A stretch of DNA of 64,000 nt from Candidatus Hermodarchaeota archaeon (GCA_016839805.1 JAEOTO010000033.1:1-64000), one strand, 5' to 3'. Positions 54,086 to 62,960 are shown, numbered from the stretch's first letter. The notes: generated from the letters alone by a model not told the origin. Numbers and translations are program-made.

Positions 54086-54868
54086 CTATCTCCGTTCATG
54101 ATTGAAAAGAAAGTGTTCGAGGTCCTCCAAGGTTCCCGAACCATCGATTCGATATTGAAAGCGTTTAGCTTCTTTTTTAGCAGAATTGCCAATCTCTTTG
54201 GATAGAATACCTAGCCGTCCCTTTTCTTGATCAAGATCCACAAGGAAAGTTGTCATACTCAAAGCCGAGGCAGACATATCGCTGATGGAATCATTGCCTG
54301 CCATGAGGCATTCCTTGGGTTTTCGATTGATAAGGTCTAAGATGGTTTGATAGTATTCTGGACGGGGTTTACAGTAAGACATGTTTTCAGCGTGTGTCAT
54401 AAGGGTGATCTTCAAATCCGCAATATTTGCCCATCCAAGTCTGGTGCGAGATGCTAGTTCAGGGAAGATAGGATTGGTGGCAATCACCACTTGAATTCCA
54501 GCGTCTAATACTCTTTTGAGCAATTCCCGCCCATAAGGAACCACAATTACAGTATCTCCCAGTTCATGAAATTTCTCTTCATAGAATTGCTTAAATCGGT
54601 TATTACATTCTTCGTAGCCAAGGGACAGCGTGTCTGCAATGAAATTATTGGTGAAAGCTTCAACGTTAGTTTGGCTACCATCATTTTGAATCATCTGCAG
54701 CGTGGATTTGAGAAGTTTTTGAAAGAAGGTGGCTTCATCAAAAAATTCCGAAAGGTAAGGATAAGCGAGTTTGGCATAGGCAACGAGGAACTGGTCCTCA
54801 TTGAAAAGCACAAGGGTGTTGTCGAAATCGATTAGTAGAGCCTTGATTGTCAAATGATGGTGCCCCAT
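54086..54868 (-). CDS. HAD-superfamily hydrolase
   Basis: The 260 residues hold the HAD motif in LLIDFDNTLVLF, a helical cap of about 120 residues, IQVVIATNPIFPELA with the Ser/Thr position, CKPRPEYYQTILDL with a Lys, and CLMAGNDSISDMSASA with two Asp for metal. The layout fits a phosphatase of the haloacid dehalogenase superfamily, perhaps acting on a sugar or nucleotide phosphate. The gap to the neighbouring HAD gene is eight bases, so the two are likely one unit, perhaps with different substrates. Confidence 0.85.
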   Translation of the reverse strand: MGHHHLTIKALLIDFDNTLVLFNEDQFLVAYAKLAYPYLSEFFDEATFFQKLLKSTLQMIQNDGSQTNVEAFTNNFIADTLSLGYEECNNRFKQFYEEKFHELGDTVIVVPYGRELLKRVLDAGIQVVIATNPIFPELASRTRLGWANIADLKITLMTHAENMSYCKPRPEYYQTILDLINRKPKECLMAGNDSISDMSASALSMTTFLVDLDQEKGRLGILSKEIGNSAKKEAKRFQYRIDGSGTLEDLEHFLFNHERR

Positions 54869-54912
54869 TGTTAGCGATTATTCATAAAAGGAGGCAAGGG
54901 TGTTTTTTATTT

Positions 54913-55341
54913 TCAGGATTCACTAACACCTTTGACCTCGATGTTTAATTTTGATGCGATATTTTGAATAAAGAATGTAATAGCAAAAGGAAGCGCGTTA
55001 TATTCTTCTTGAAACCCTTCAAAGCTAAGCGAGTGAACCCCTTCATGGCCAATCACACCAACTCCCCCATCCGATGAGACGAAATATTTTACTTCAGCTA
55101 ATTGTCCATTTGCTTCAAGAAGCGCCTTATACAGTTTGAGTTTATCCACTGATTTTACTGCATCAGCATCAACGATAGTAACGAAGAACCGCACCCATTT
55201 ATCACCACGGTCAATAATTAAGAAGAATCGTCGTTCTTCGATTTGGTATGGGAGTATAATACGATCCTCAGTTGAAATTACGCGGTAGGTTAGATTCATT
55301 TCTTTAAGATAGCCTTCAATTTTTTCCATTGTTGTCGTCAT
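54913..55341 (-). CDS. YbjN/chaperone-like small protein, tandem copy 1
   Basis: The 142-residue protein has a helix, two strand regions (TYRVISTEDRIILPYQIEE, then FFLIIDRGDKWVRFFV), a helix with LYKALLEANGQLAEVKYFV, and a last part VIGHEGVHSLSFEGFQ. The fold looks like the YbjN or type III secretion chaperone family, which bind partner proteins, but this is inference. A longer frame starts at 55368; GAGGT before the ATG at 55341 decides the start. A clear paralog lies upstream. Confidence 0.55.
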   Translation of the reverse strand: MTTTMEKIEGYLKEMNLTYRVISTEDRIILPYQIEERRFFLIIDRGDKWVRFFVTIVDADAVKSVDKLKLYKALLEANGQLAEVKYFVSSDGGVGVIGHEGVHSLSFEGFQEEYNALPFAITFFIQNIASKLNIEVKGVSES

Positions 55342-55425
55342 GAAATTAACCTCAGTAGAAAGAACCATTCATGTCCAGCGTTAGAAAAACGTTTCTTCTC
55401 ATAAGCGGTTAACGGGGCTCTGGAA

Positions 55426-55890
55426 TCATGAGTAAATGGATAAATCATCATGGGAAGGTGGTTTGAGAGAAAGATTCAGGTTCTTCGCAATAGTGGTTAT
55501 GAAGTAGACAACTCCATAGGGAATGGCTCCAAATTCTTCGCGAAATCCATCAATGGTCAATATCTTTACACCTTCATGTCCTACGATTCCTACATCGCCC
55601 TTTTCGGTAATGAAATATTTCACTTCAGCTAATTGTTCATTCGCTTCCAAAAGTTTGCGATACAACGTGACCTGCTTTTTCTTGCTCTGTATCAGGTCAT
55701 GTCGCATAACGAGAGTCCAGAAGCGGACGAAATGCTTTGAAACATCAATTATTACGTCATACTTCAGCTTCTCTTCAGGCACTGAATAGGGAACTATTAT
55801 CCGCTGGATTTTCCCTTCAACGGGTTTGATCTCATAGGAGAGCTTCATTGATTTGAGGTAAGTGGTCACGATATCAAGGATTTCTGACAT
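55426..55890 (-). CDS. YbjN/chaperone-like small protein, tandem copy 2
   Basis: The 154 residues align with the downstream copy: SYEIKPVEGKIQRIIVPYSV, then KYDVIIDVSKHFVRFWTLV, LYRKLLEANEQLAEVKYFIT and VGIVGHEGVKILTIDGFREEFGAIPYG. The shared core LLEAN-x-QLAEVKYF and GHEGV makes the tandem pair certain as paralogs. The ending is more Lys/Ser-rich. The two may act as a heterodimer. No partner gene can be named. Confidence 0.55.
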   Translation of the reverse strand: MSEILDIVTTYLKSMKLSYEIKPVEGKIQRIIVPYSVPEEKLKYDVIIDVSKHFVRFWTLVMRHDLIQSKKKQVTLYRKLLEANEQLAEVKYFITEKGDVGIVGHEGVKILTIDGFREEFGAIPYGVVYFITTIAKNLNLSLKPPSHDDLSIYS

Positions 55891-56011
55891 TGAAGCTTCT
55901 CCATGAGTTAACGAATAGTCAACAGAACTTAAACGGGTTAAAAAATGCTATCTAAGAATCATCAGATCAGTAAAAAATTAGAGAGAGGTGCAATACTGCA
56001 CCTTGAGAAAG

Positions 56012-57346
56012 TTATTCTTGAACAGCTAGCTTTTCCTCTTCACCAGCTTCCCCACTTTTCACTCCTAACATTAGTAGAAAAGCGATGATAAGGACAACGA
56101 CGCTAAATGGCCACATTAGAACGTAGTTACCAAGTGGTTGTCCAATCAGGACTCCACCATACCAAATGATTGCTCCGCAAAGCACTGGACCCACCATAGC
56201 AGCTAGCGATGCAAAGAGATAGTAAATTCCGGTAAAGGAACCCATTCGACGTTTCCCAATCTCCCATACTAGTACGATGGATTGGACGTTAATCATCGCC
56301 CAGAATATACCAGCAATTAGGAGAAGTGCCATTGTAAAAATGTAGATCATAGTCGGAGCGAGAATTGGTACAAATGGAATTATCCCGATGCAGATAGCAA
56401 AACCAACGATGCCTATCATAATCGCTTTTTTCCGGCTAATCACATTGGCTATGAAACCAGCTGGGATGGCAAAGAGAACGAAGGTGAGTGCAAAGGCAGT
56501 GAGCATGAATCCAGCACTGGCACGATCGATTAGCAAGACGTTTTCACCATATAAGGTGAAGAAAGCCTCCAGAGCCTGATAAGCCAGAAACCAGGAGAAG
56601 ATAGCAAATAGAATGTAAATACCTGTTCGATCTTTACTTCGAAAGACTTCTTTGACGGCAGGCGCGATACCAAGGTCTTTTCGCTCTTCAACATCCTCTG
56701 GTACTGGGGGTTCCTTGAGACGCCACATTATAATGAGGAGACTAAGTACCATGATTAGTGATGCAAAACTGAAAGAGATGAGCGGTCCAATGGGAATCCA
56801 ACCGATATAACCTGGAAGTCTATAGAGAGTTGTACCCACAGCGAATGCAATGATTGACCCAATTCCACCCATGAGATTAATGACACCGTTCGCTTTAGTT
56901 CGGTGTTCGGAAGGCGTGAAATCCGGCATTAATGCAACGGTTGGTGCGCGATAGATAGCCATGGACACATTAAAGATAGCAATTATTGCAATAAGTACCC
57001 AGAAGCCCCAAGTATAGGGAATAGCTCCTGCGATGGGAATGAAGATGAAGAAGACGGAAGCCAGGGGAATACCCACCAAGAGATAGGGCATTCGTCGACC
57101 CCATCGTGTTCGAGTTTTATCTGATCTACCCCCGATAATAGGCTGCAAAATAAACGCGGTAATATTATCGAGAACCATTACCAGACCAATAATCAAAGGA
57201 ACAGGGATTAAGAAAGCGAACACACCAATGAAATCCTGAATATAGGGTCCCAGGAATGTGTTGTAAAGTGACCAAGAAAGAGCAGTCGTGAAAAAGCCCA
57301 GTCCAATGATGAATGTAAGACTCCAACTGAATTTTTGTTCAGCCAT
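56012..57346 (-). CDS. MFS transporter (GPH/SLC45-like)
   Basis: The 444-residue protein has 12 hydrophobic helices, and its first half holds GGRSDKTRTRWGRRMPYLLVG (residues about 72-92), the D-x-x-R-x-RxGRR loop of the major facilitator superfamily in the glycoside-pentoside-hexuronide or SLC45-like branch. The halves are joined by a loop with PPVPEDVEERKDLGIAPA. The C-terminus is acidic. The substrate could be a sugar taken up with a cation, by analogy. It stands alone on the minus strand. Confidence 0.85.
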   Translation of the reverse strand: MAEQKFSWSLTFIIGLGFFTTALSWSLYNTFLGPYIQDFIGVFAFLIPVPLIIGLVMVLDNITAFILQPIIGGRSDKTRTRWGRRMPYLLVGIPLASVFFIFIPIAGAIPYTWGFWVLIAIIAIFNVSMAIYRAPTVALMPDFTPSEHRTKANGVINLMGGIGSIIAFAVGTTLYRLPGYIGWIPIGPLISFSFASLIMVLSLLIIMWRLKEPPVPEDVEERKDLGIAPAVKEVFRSKDRTGIYILFAIFSWFLAYQALEAFFTLYGENVLLIDRASAGFMLTAFALTFVLFAIPAGFIANVISRKKAIMIGIVGFAICIGIIPFVPILAPTMIYIFTMALLLIAGIFWAMINVQSIVLVWEIGKRRMGSFTGIYYLFASLAAMVGPVLCGAIIWYGGVLIGQPLGNYVLMWPFSVVVLIIAFLLMLGVKSGEAGEEEKLAVQE

Positions 57347-57454
57347 TGCTTCACACCATCATCTTAACATAAGCTCCTCTTAGCATGTAGAGAAGCGTAA
57401 CCAGCAATCTAGAAGGTTCTCCACTTAAGTGTAACACCATAGTGGACAAAAAAA

Positions 57455-57640
57455 TTAGGCTGAAAGAGGGATTGATCGCCCGCAGTTGCGACATCGGGCG
57501 TGTTTCTCTTTGGTGAGTAGCCAGTTGTATAGTTTGCGGTGGATTAGGTTGATATGGCCGCAGACAGGGCAAGTGATGGGTTTTGTGACAGCGCGTTGTT
57601 TGGAAGAAGTCACGCTGGACTCCATCACAGTTATTTTCAT
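57455..57640 (-). CDS. small zinc-ribbon protein
   Basis: The frame reads 61 residues from ATG 57640: ITVMESSVTSSKQRAVTKP, then a zinc ribbon with CPVCGHINLIHRKLYNWLL and later CRNCGRSIPLSA. Two Cys-x2-Cys pairs separated by about 30 residues form a zinc site. Such small proteins in archaea are often linked to transcription or RNA. GGGA lies just upstream. I do not recognise a named family. Confidence 0.6.
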   Translation of the reverse strand: MKITVMESSVTSSKQRAVTKPITCPVCGHINLIHRKLYNWLLTKEKHARCRNCGRSIPLSA

Positions 57641-57643
57641 CAC

Positions 57644-57943
57644 GTCCCTTTTTTTTCACTCAATCTAATCGCTTTCGGGCGGATATTTAAACCCTTGCTT
57701 TTCGGTATACGGCGACATTATCCCCTGATTCCCGTAAAATAGACTTATCCTGTGTTTTTTCGTGTTTTGAAGGATTTAAGCCGACTAAGAGGCGTATTCG
57801 GGATTTAAGGAATTCTAAAAGCATTATTTTTATACTCAGTAATACCCGGAACACTTCATACACACCACACTGACAACCGACGAGCTATTATAGGTAGCTG
57901 TCAGAAAAGAATCGCCCCCACTAGTTTTGGATGAGGAGCAGAA
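57644..57943. other. intergenic region
   Basis: No convincing frame is present. A TTTTTATAC box (57828-57836) lies about 110 bases upstream of the cytidine deaminase start, and GAGGAGC directly before its ATG at 57944 is the ribosome site. This region holds the promoters of the two divergent flanking genes. Confidence 0.4.
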
Positions 57944-58342
57944 ATGTCACTAAGCAATGAAGATCTAATCGTACGAGCTCGACACGCCCAACAAAATGCT
58001 TATGCACCATATTCTCAGTTCAAAGTTGGTGCTGCCATAGTTACCGAGGATGGACAGGTCTTCACCGGTTGTAATGTGGAAAACTCGACATTCGGAGCGA
58101 CAAGTTGTGCGGAGCGAAATGCTGTGTATTGTGCGATTTGTGCTGGTGCTCAAGTCTTTACTAAGATCGTAATAGTGACTGATTCCGAAGAACCAGTGAT
58201 GCCCTGTGGAATTTGTCGACAGGTATTGTACGAATTCAACCCCGATATAGAAATCATAGCTGTTAATGCGTCTGGGAAAAAAGATCGTGTACGCCTTTCG
58301 GAGATTTTGCCTAAAGGCTTTGAATTGGAAAAAAAGAGGTAA
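57944..58342 (+). CDS. cdd: cytidine deaminase
   Basis: The 132-residue protein is a standard tetrameric cytidine deaminase. It has AYAPYSQFKVGAAIV, GCNVENSTFGATSCAERNA with C55 as zinc ligand and E57 as the catalytic base, and MPCGICRQ with C88 and C91 as the other zinc ligands. It turns cytidine and deoxycytidine to uridine forms in pyrimidine salvage. GAGGAGC precedes the ATG. Confidence 0.96.
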   Translation: MSLSNEDLIVRARHAQQNAYAPYSQFKVGAAIVTEDGQVFTGCNVENSTFGATSCAERNAVYCAICAGAQVFTKIVIVTDSEEPVMPCGICRQVLYEFNPDIEIIAVNASGKKDRVRLSEILPKGFELEKKR

Positions 58343-58343
58343 A

Positions 58344-58703
58344 CTAAGCGTTTCGCGTCATTGTGGTGCGAATGTACTTGAAAACTAGCACAAGCAATTC
58401 TATGTCCATCACGGGTCCGAAGGCGATGCGTTGGGTATCGTTGGGTTCGGCGTAAAGGAAAACATTGGCGTTCTTCTTCACGATGACACTAGCTTGGTTG
58501 GCTTCAGCGTAGACATCCATGCCTTGAAAGAATTGTTTAACGTATTCGATATCAAGAGGCCGGCTGAGTTGGATGTTAGCATAGCCGGATTCAGTACAGT
58601 GAATTTTCATTTTCCCTAGAAAGAGCGCGTCATCAGCGACGGCGGGTTCAGCCTCCTGTAAAAGGGAGAGGAGGGTTTGTTTAACCAAGTCTTTCCTCGC
58701 CAT
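58344..58703 (-). CDS. small protein of unknown function
   Basis: I recognise no family. The 119-residue protein begins ARKDLVKQTLLSLLQEAEP, then alternates strands and helices (KIHCTESGYANIQLSRPLD, VKQFFQGMDVYAE, SVIVKKNANVFLYAEP, MDIELLVLVFKYIRTT). The size and pattern are roughly like small regulatory alpha/beta domains of the roadblock type, but no clear motif supports that. It faces the cytidine deaminase gene tail to tail, one base away. Confidence 0.45.
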   Translation of the reverse strand: MARKDLVKQTLLSLLQEAEPAVADDALFLGKMKIHCTESGYANIQLSRPLDIEYVKQFFQGMDVYAEANQASVIVKKNANVFLYAEPNDTQRIAFGPVMDIELLVLVFKYIRTTMTRNA

Positions 58704-58851
58704 TATCATCCCGCCAGCTATAGTGTTGGTTCTCCATTATTTCAACGATGTCATGCTATGCCTAGTTTTGCGTCCAATTAAGTTTTCTCGTAGCGCATCA
58801 GTCGGGTTTTAATACGACAGGTAAACGCAGGAGAATCCGTTATTGTATTGC

Positions 58852-58859
58852 TATATAAG
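58852..58859 (+). promoter_or_regulatory. TATA box of the cupin gene
   Basis: TATATAAG is centred about 28 bases before the ATG at 58884. The expected transcript start would be almost at the ATG, so the mRNA may be nearly leaderless. This box lies inside the longer open frame beginning at 58848, which shows that frame's start is wrong. Confidence 0.6.
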
Positions 58860-58883
58860 TATTCAATACCCGGTGATAAAACG

Positions 58884-59225
58884 ATGATTGCTGACCGTTA
58901 TGATGAACGTCCGGAAGAAACTGTCACAATGTATGGTGCGACGGGCACCACGATTCGATGGTTAATCAATAAGGATAATGGGGCCAGGACCTTTGCGATG
59001 CGCCGGTTTGAAGTACAACCGGGTGGAGAAATCCCCTTGCACGATCATGATGCAGACCATGAGATTTACATTCTCTCAGGAGAAGGGATTGCGTTTACCG
59101 AGGAACAGGAAATTACTATTAAACCAGATATGTTTGTATACGTTCCACCAAATGAGGCACATGGCTATCGGAATACAGGTGATAGCCCCTTGATCTTTTT
59201 GTGTGTGATTCCGCTCTTAGAGTAA
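58884..59225 (+). CDS. cupin-domain protein
   Basis: The 113-residue protein has a single cupin fold with LHDHDADHEIYILSGEG at about 51-67 (metal-type His in the H-x-H and Glu pattern) and PPNEAHGYRNTGDSPL, the second motif with its His. Small archaeal cupins bind a metal and act on sugars, quercetin-like compounds or as storage and sensor proteins. The TATA box and a GGTGAT site support ATG 58884. Substrate unknown. Confidence 0.85.
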   Translation: MIADRYDERPEETVTMYGATGTTIRWLINKDNGARTFAMRRFEVQPGGEIPLHDHDADHEIYILSGEGIAFTEEQEITIKPDMFVYVPPNEAHGYRNTGDSPLIFLCVIPLLE

Positions 59226-59245
59226 TAGCATGGAAAACGCGATTA

Positions 59246-60106
59246 CTAAGTCAGTTTTCGCCGTAATCGTCGTCCCGTAGGCGTGTTAGCTAGTCCACCA
59301 AGAGCAGTTTCACGTAGACTCTCAGGCAAGGCTTGACCGACTTCTCGCATTGCTCCGATTACTTCATCAACAGGAATACGGCTTTTTATGCCTGTTAAGG
59401 CTAAATCAGCAGCAAGGAAAGCCTGCATGAGAGCTCCTGCGTTTCGAAGGATGCAGGGTACTTCAACTAGACCCGCTACGGGATCACAGACTAAACCTAA
59501 CATGTTAATTAACGTAAGAGCCACAGCGTGTCCGACCATAGTGGCGCTTCCTCCGGATAGTTCTGTCAATGCCCCTGCCGCCATAGCAGCGGCGACACCG
59601 CATTCGGCTTGACATCCGCCTTCAGCCCCCGATATAGATGCATTCATCGAGCATACTATTCCAATACCTGCCGCTGTGAACAGGGCAGTGATAATCGTTT
59701 CTTCATCGATTTGTAGTCGTTCTTTAGCAAATAGTAAAGCCGCTGGAACGATTCCACAACTTCCCGCAGTGGGACAGGCTACGATCTTCCCCATGGCAGC
59801 GTTGACTTCAGCCACCCCTAAAGCTCTAGCAACTGCTTTGCCAACATCTGGGTTAAGGAATTTAGGTGTCCGAGCGAAGAACAGTTTGGCATCCCCTCCA
59901 CTTAGACCACTGACAGAGCGAATGTTGTCAGTGACTCCACGGTCGAGTGCTTGTTTCATAACTTCCCATGAGATCACCATTTGTCCACGAATAGTACTTG
60001 GTGATTCATTTTCCTGTTCAGCTTCGATAGCCAGAACGATTTCACCGATAGGTTTTTTCTGGCGTCCAGCTAATCTGATGAGTTGTTTTATCGTCTCATA
60101 ATACAT
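59246..60106 (-). CDS. sdaAA: L-serine dehydratase alpha subunit
   Basis: The protein is the iron-sulfur catalytic subunit of two-part serine dehydratases: VACPTAGSCGIVPAALLFA near the middle, CSMNASISGAEGGCQAECG and LVCDPVAGLVEVPC supply Cys for the [4Fe-4S] cluster. It deaminates serine to pyruvate. The 286 residues from ATG 60106 fit the family length; GAGGTG before it decides the start over 60121. The beta-subunit stop lies 11 bases upstream. Confidence 0.93.
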   Translation of the reverse strand: MYYETIKQLIRLAGRQKKPIGEIVLAIEAEQENESPSTIRGQMVISWEVMKQALDRGVTDNIRSVSGLSGGDAKLFFARTPKFLNPDVGKAVARALGVAEVNAAMGKIVACPTAGSCGIVPAALLFAKERLQIDEETIITALFTAAGIGIVCSMNASISGAEGGCQAECGVAAAMAAGALTELSGGSATMVGHAVALTLINMLGLVCDPVAGLVEVPCILRNAGALMQAFLAADLALTGIKSRIPVDEVIGAMREVGQALPESLRETALGGLANTPTGRRLRRKLT

Positions 60107-60117
60107 CTTAAAGCACC

Positions 60118-60789
60118 TCAATAAATGGGAGGAATAATTCGGACGATTTGCGCTTTTTCCTCTAATTCCTTAATCGCCTCGGGTGGAAGAGGTTGGTCCA
60201 TTTCGATAGCCATAGCGGCAAGACCACCTCGACGTTGCCGGCTGAGATTCATGGTGGAAATATTGACTTTGTGCTGAGAGATGATAGAAGTAGCTTTAGC
60301 TACTATGCCGGGTCGATCACTATGGATAGTGATGAGGGTATGGTATTCACCTGAGAGTTGAATAGGCAAACCATTGAACTCTACAATACTGATGTTCCCT
60401 CCTCCAACAGAGATAGCTGTGATTTCAAAATGCATTCCACTGACACCAGCAATGAGAAGTCGAACAGTGTTGGGGTGATAGTCATCACCTAAGTCGACTT
60501 TTTGAAAATCTAATTTCATGTTCTGTTGTTTCGCAATTGCGAGGGAATCCTTAATTCGTTCATCAGCAGCATCAAAGCCTAGCAGCCCAGCCACAATTGC
60601 TTTGTCAGACCCATGACCCTTTCCGGTAAGCGCATAAGATCCATGGAACTGAATAATAGCCTCGTTAACGGGTTCTCCGAGGATGGCTAAGCTGATTTGT
60701 CCGATCCGCACAGCCGCAGCCGTGTGTGAACTCGATGGACCGATCATGATTGGCCCAATAATTTCGAAAACACTGTCAGCTTTGCCCAT
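60118..60789 (-). CDS. sdaAB: L-serine dehydratase beta subunit
   Basis: The 223-residue protein has the beta-subunit pattern: IIGPIMIGPSSSHTAAAVRIGQ, FHGSYALTGKGHGSDKAIVAGLLGF, and a C-terminal ACT domain (HTLITIHSDRPGIVAKATS, then NISTMNLSRQRRGGLAAM). ACT domains bind amino acids and could give serine feedback. The start at 60789 is preceded by AGGTGGTGG at good spacing. It is followed at once by the alpha gene. Confidence 0.93.
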   Translation of the reverse strand: MGKADSVFEIIGPIMIGPSSSHTAAAVRIGQISLAILGEPVNEAIIQFHGSYALTGKGHGSDKAIVAGLLGFDAADERIKDSLAIAKQQNMKLDFQKVDLGDDYHPNTVRLLIAGVSGMHFEITAISVGGGNISIVEFNGLPIQLSGEYHTLITIHSDRPGIVAKATSIISQHKVNISTMNLSRQRRGGLAAMAIEMDQPLPPEAIKELEEKAQIVRIIPPIY

Positions 60790-60863
60790 TATATCCACCA
60801 CCTATTGCTGGGTAAAATTTGTTCTTAAACGATTCGTCACTTCTTTGAAAGAAACCACCACTC

Positions 60864-61217
60864 TCACAAGGTTGCACAGAATCCCCGTTGACAATCTTCG
60901 AAGATTTCGATGAAGACGTGGTGAAAATACTGACAGGCTTTGACTAGACCCGTTCGACCGGATTCCGTGAGTTGATATTGAATCTCCCTTCCAGATCGAT
61001 GCCCTTGGATCAACTTCTTGCTTTCAAGGTCCTTGAGGGCAGGATAAAGGGTTCCAGGAGTAGGTTTGGTTCCGCGACGGGCTTTAAGTTCTCGTGCAAG
61101 TTGTTGCCCATTCATTGGTCTTTTACTAAGCAACCATAGGAGCTGAAATGACAGAAAACCGCGCATGTCGCAGCAGTCTGGAGGGCAACATTGTTGGTCC
61201 TTGGTTTGGGAGGTCAT
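60864..61217 (-). CDS. PadR-family regulator with Cys-rich ends, probable arsenic sensor
   Basis: The 117-residue winged-helix protein has the PadR core: FLSFQLLWLLSKRPMNGQQLARELKARRG, then TPGTLYPALKDLESKKLI. Before it is CCPPDCC (C10, C11, C15, C16), and the C-terminal tail has C109 and C114. PadR proteins normally lack such Cys clusters, so these could bind arsenite or another thiophilic ion. The gene is divergent from an arsenite methyltransferase, and the dyad at 61224 lies between them. Arsenic as the signal is inferred from Cys residues and context. Confidence 0.75.
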   Translation of the reverse strand: MTSQTKDQQCCPPDCCDMRGFLSFQLLWLLSKRPMNGQQLARELKARRGTKPTPGTLYPALKDLESKKLIQGHRSGREIQYQLTESGRTGLVKACQYFHHVFIEIFEDCQRGFCATL

Positions 61218-61223
61218 AGGACA

Positions 61224-61239
61224 TATTGGACGCCCAATA
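61224..61239. promoter_or_regulatory. operator candidate between the arsenic genes
   Basis: The dyad TATTGG-ACGC-CCAATA is perfect in its arms and lies seven bases from the PadR-type start, next to an ATTTAAAT box at 61241-61248 that could serve both directions. It is well placed for the divergent regulator to repress both genes. Confidence 0.5.
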
Positions 61240-61290
61240 CATTTAAATATTCTGATACGTTATCGGTCAAACAAGAGTTGGCGACTACGT

Positions 61291-62064
61291 ATGACTCAAG
61301 ATAAGCCTGTTAGCAAAATGAACGATGAAGAACTCAAAGAAGAAGTCAAACGAGCTTACGCAGAGCTGGCGAAGGCTTCGAAAGGCTGTTGCACTGATAA
61401 GAGCTGCTGTGATAGTGGAAGTTCATGGTCACCTAGACAGAACAGGGCTCGACTCTTTGGATATCCGGTCGATGAACTCCCTAAATCATTAACTGAATCC
61501 TATGCCGGTTGTGGAAACCCAGTAGCTTTGGCTAGTTTGAAGGAAGGAGAGGTCGTATTAGATCTTGGATCCGGAGCAGGACTCGACGCCTTCATGGCAG
61601 CTGAGACTGTTGGGGAGACTGGTAAAGTAATTGGCGTCGACATGACCCCAGAAATGGTCCAGAAAGCCGAAGAAAATGCAGAAACCATTGGAGTGAAAAA
61701 TACCGAGTTTAGGCTGGGTGAAATTGAGAAGCTTCCTGTTGAAGATGAAATGGTTGATGTAATCATCAGTAACTGCGTAATAAATCTCGCTCCGAATAAG
61801 GCGAAAGTGTTTCAAGAAGCGTTTCGCGTTCTACGCCCAGGAGGGAGACTCATGGTCTCCGACATGGTTATTATCAAGCCACTCCCCGAGGATGTCCGTG
61901 AATCCATAAATTCATACACTGGATGTGTCGCAGGTGCGGTTTCAGAAACCGAGTATCTTGCTATAATTCGAGATGCTGGATTTGAACGGGTTAAAATTGT
62001 TGAGAAATCTGGAGCAGGATATGTAGCGAGCGCTAAAGTGGAAGCGTTTAAACCTCAAAATTAA
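61291..62064 (+). CDS. arsM: arsenite methyltransferase
   Basis: The 257-residue SAM-dependent methyltransferase has N-terminal Cys (C33, C34, C39, C40), VVLDLGSGAGLDAFMAAE (SAM motif), YAGCGNPVALASL with C74, ISNCVINL with C162 and YTGCVAGAVSE with C212. These Cys positions correspond to the thiol ligands that bind arsenite in ArsM enzymes. It methylates arsenite. A longer open frame starts at 61165, but it overlaps the divergent PadR gene and the operator, so ATG 61291 is used. Confidence 0.93.
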   Translation: MTQDKPVSKMNDEELKEEVKRAYAELAKASKGCCTDKSCCDSGSSWSPRQNRARLFGYPVDELPKSLTESYAGCGNPVALASLKEGEVVLDLGSGAGLDAFMAAETVGETGKVIGVDMTPEMVQKAEENAETIGVKNTEFRLGEIEKLPVEDEMVDVIISNCVINLAPNKAKVFQEAFRVLRPGGRLMVSDMVIIKPLPEDVRESINSYTGCVAGAVSETEYLAIIRDAGFERVKIVEKSGAGYVASAKVEAFKPQN

Positions 62065-62129
62065 TCGGGTAATTCTTTTTGATGGTCCATTGTCGTCTAA
62101 AAGTTAGTTCCCTGTGAATAATACTGCCT

Positions 62130-62960
62130 TTATCCAATGATGTGGGGTAATGGGGCGACGAAGAGAAAATACCAGAGAAGGAGGCTAGTCAAGAAGATAC
62201 TTACGCAGACGATAAGCCAATCTTTGATGACAAAATTGGGGAAGATGAGATAAGTTCGGGTTGGCGCATAACCAAAACCTCGTCCATCCATAGCTAACGT
62301 AAGCGCGTCGATGCGTCCTAGTGCGGAGAAGAGCAGGGGCATAAATGTAAATCTAACTCGTCGAAGGAATCCCCGAATAATTCCCTGATCAACTGGGATG
62401 CCTCGTGCTCGTTGAGCGGCCTGGACGGTGTTCGATTCTTTATCGAAAAGTGGAACTAAACGAAGGGCAAGAACAAGCGTATATCCATATCGATAAGGGA
62501 TTCGGAGTGATGTTAAGGCTGCAACGAAGCGGCTAGGATCTGTGATGGCCACGAATAGTGCACTTGCTAAGACGATGTTGATGAGCCGAAAGGCGAGATT
62601 GATCGCATTTGCGATGCCTGTGATTGTAATTGGGAAAAAGGGACCAAATCCTGGGGCAAGGGGCGGAATGAGATAGAAGAGGATGATGCCATAGGATGTG
62701 AAGAGGAGTTGTACCATGGCAATGAGGAGGATGAAGGCGATGAGGCGACGGAGTCGCCCAAATGCATATCTGAGATTGATACCAGCACCAATATAACCGA
62801 GGAGGAGAAACACGAAGATGGATAGGGATACGATATCAGAGACTAATGTGACTGTGAGGATTACAAGAAGGATAAGTACAGCGAATTTTGTCAGGGGGTT
62901 CAGCCGATGGATAAACGAATTCCGTTGAAGGTAGCCAAAGGAGGATGTGCGCATTTTCAT
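62130..62960 (-). CDS. ecfT: ECF transporter transmembrane (T) component
   Basis: The 276-residue protein has about six hydrophobic segments and EcfT features: FIHRLNPLTKFAVLILLVILT at the start, IPYRYGYTLVLALRLVPLF, and RRVRFTFMPLLFSALGRIDALTLAMDGRGFG, the Arg-rich coupling helices that contact the ATPases. Its ATG overlaps the EcfA stop by one base (TAATG), giving translational coupling. It works with S components such as that at 25996. Confidence 0.9.
   Translation of the reverse strand: MKMRTSSFGYLQRNSFIHRLNPLTKFAVLILLVILTVTLVSDIVSLSIFVFLLLGYIGAGINLRYAFGRLRRLIAFILLIAMVQLLFTSYGIILFYLIPPLAPGFGPFFPITITGIANAINLAFRLINIVLASALFVAITDPSRFVAALTSLRIPYRYGYTLVLALRLVPLFDKESNTVQAAQRARGIPVDQGIIRGFLRRVRFTFMPLLFSALGRIDALTLAMDGRGFGYAPTRTYLIFPNFVIKDWLIVCVSIFLTSLLLWYFLFVAPLPHIIG

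Noticed and set aside
58848-58883. N-terminal extension of the cupin from TTG 58848
   Set aside because: The segment contains the TATA box, so it cannot be translated from that promoter.
61165-61290. N-terminal extension of arsM from 61165
   Set aside because: It overlaps the divergent PadR gene and the operator and does not resemble ArsM.
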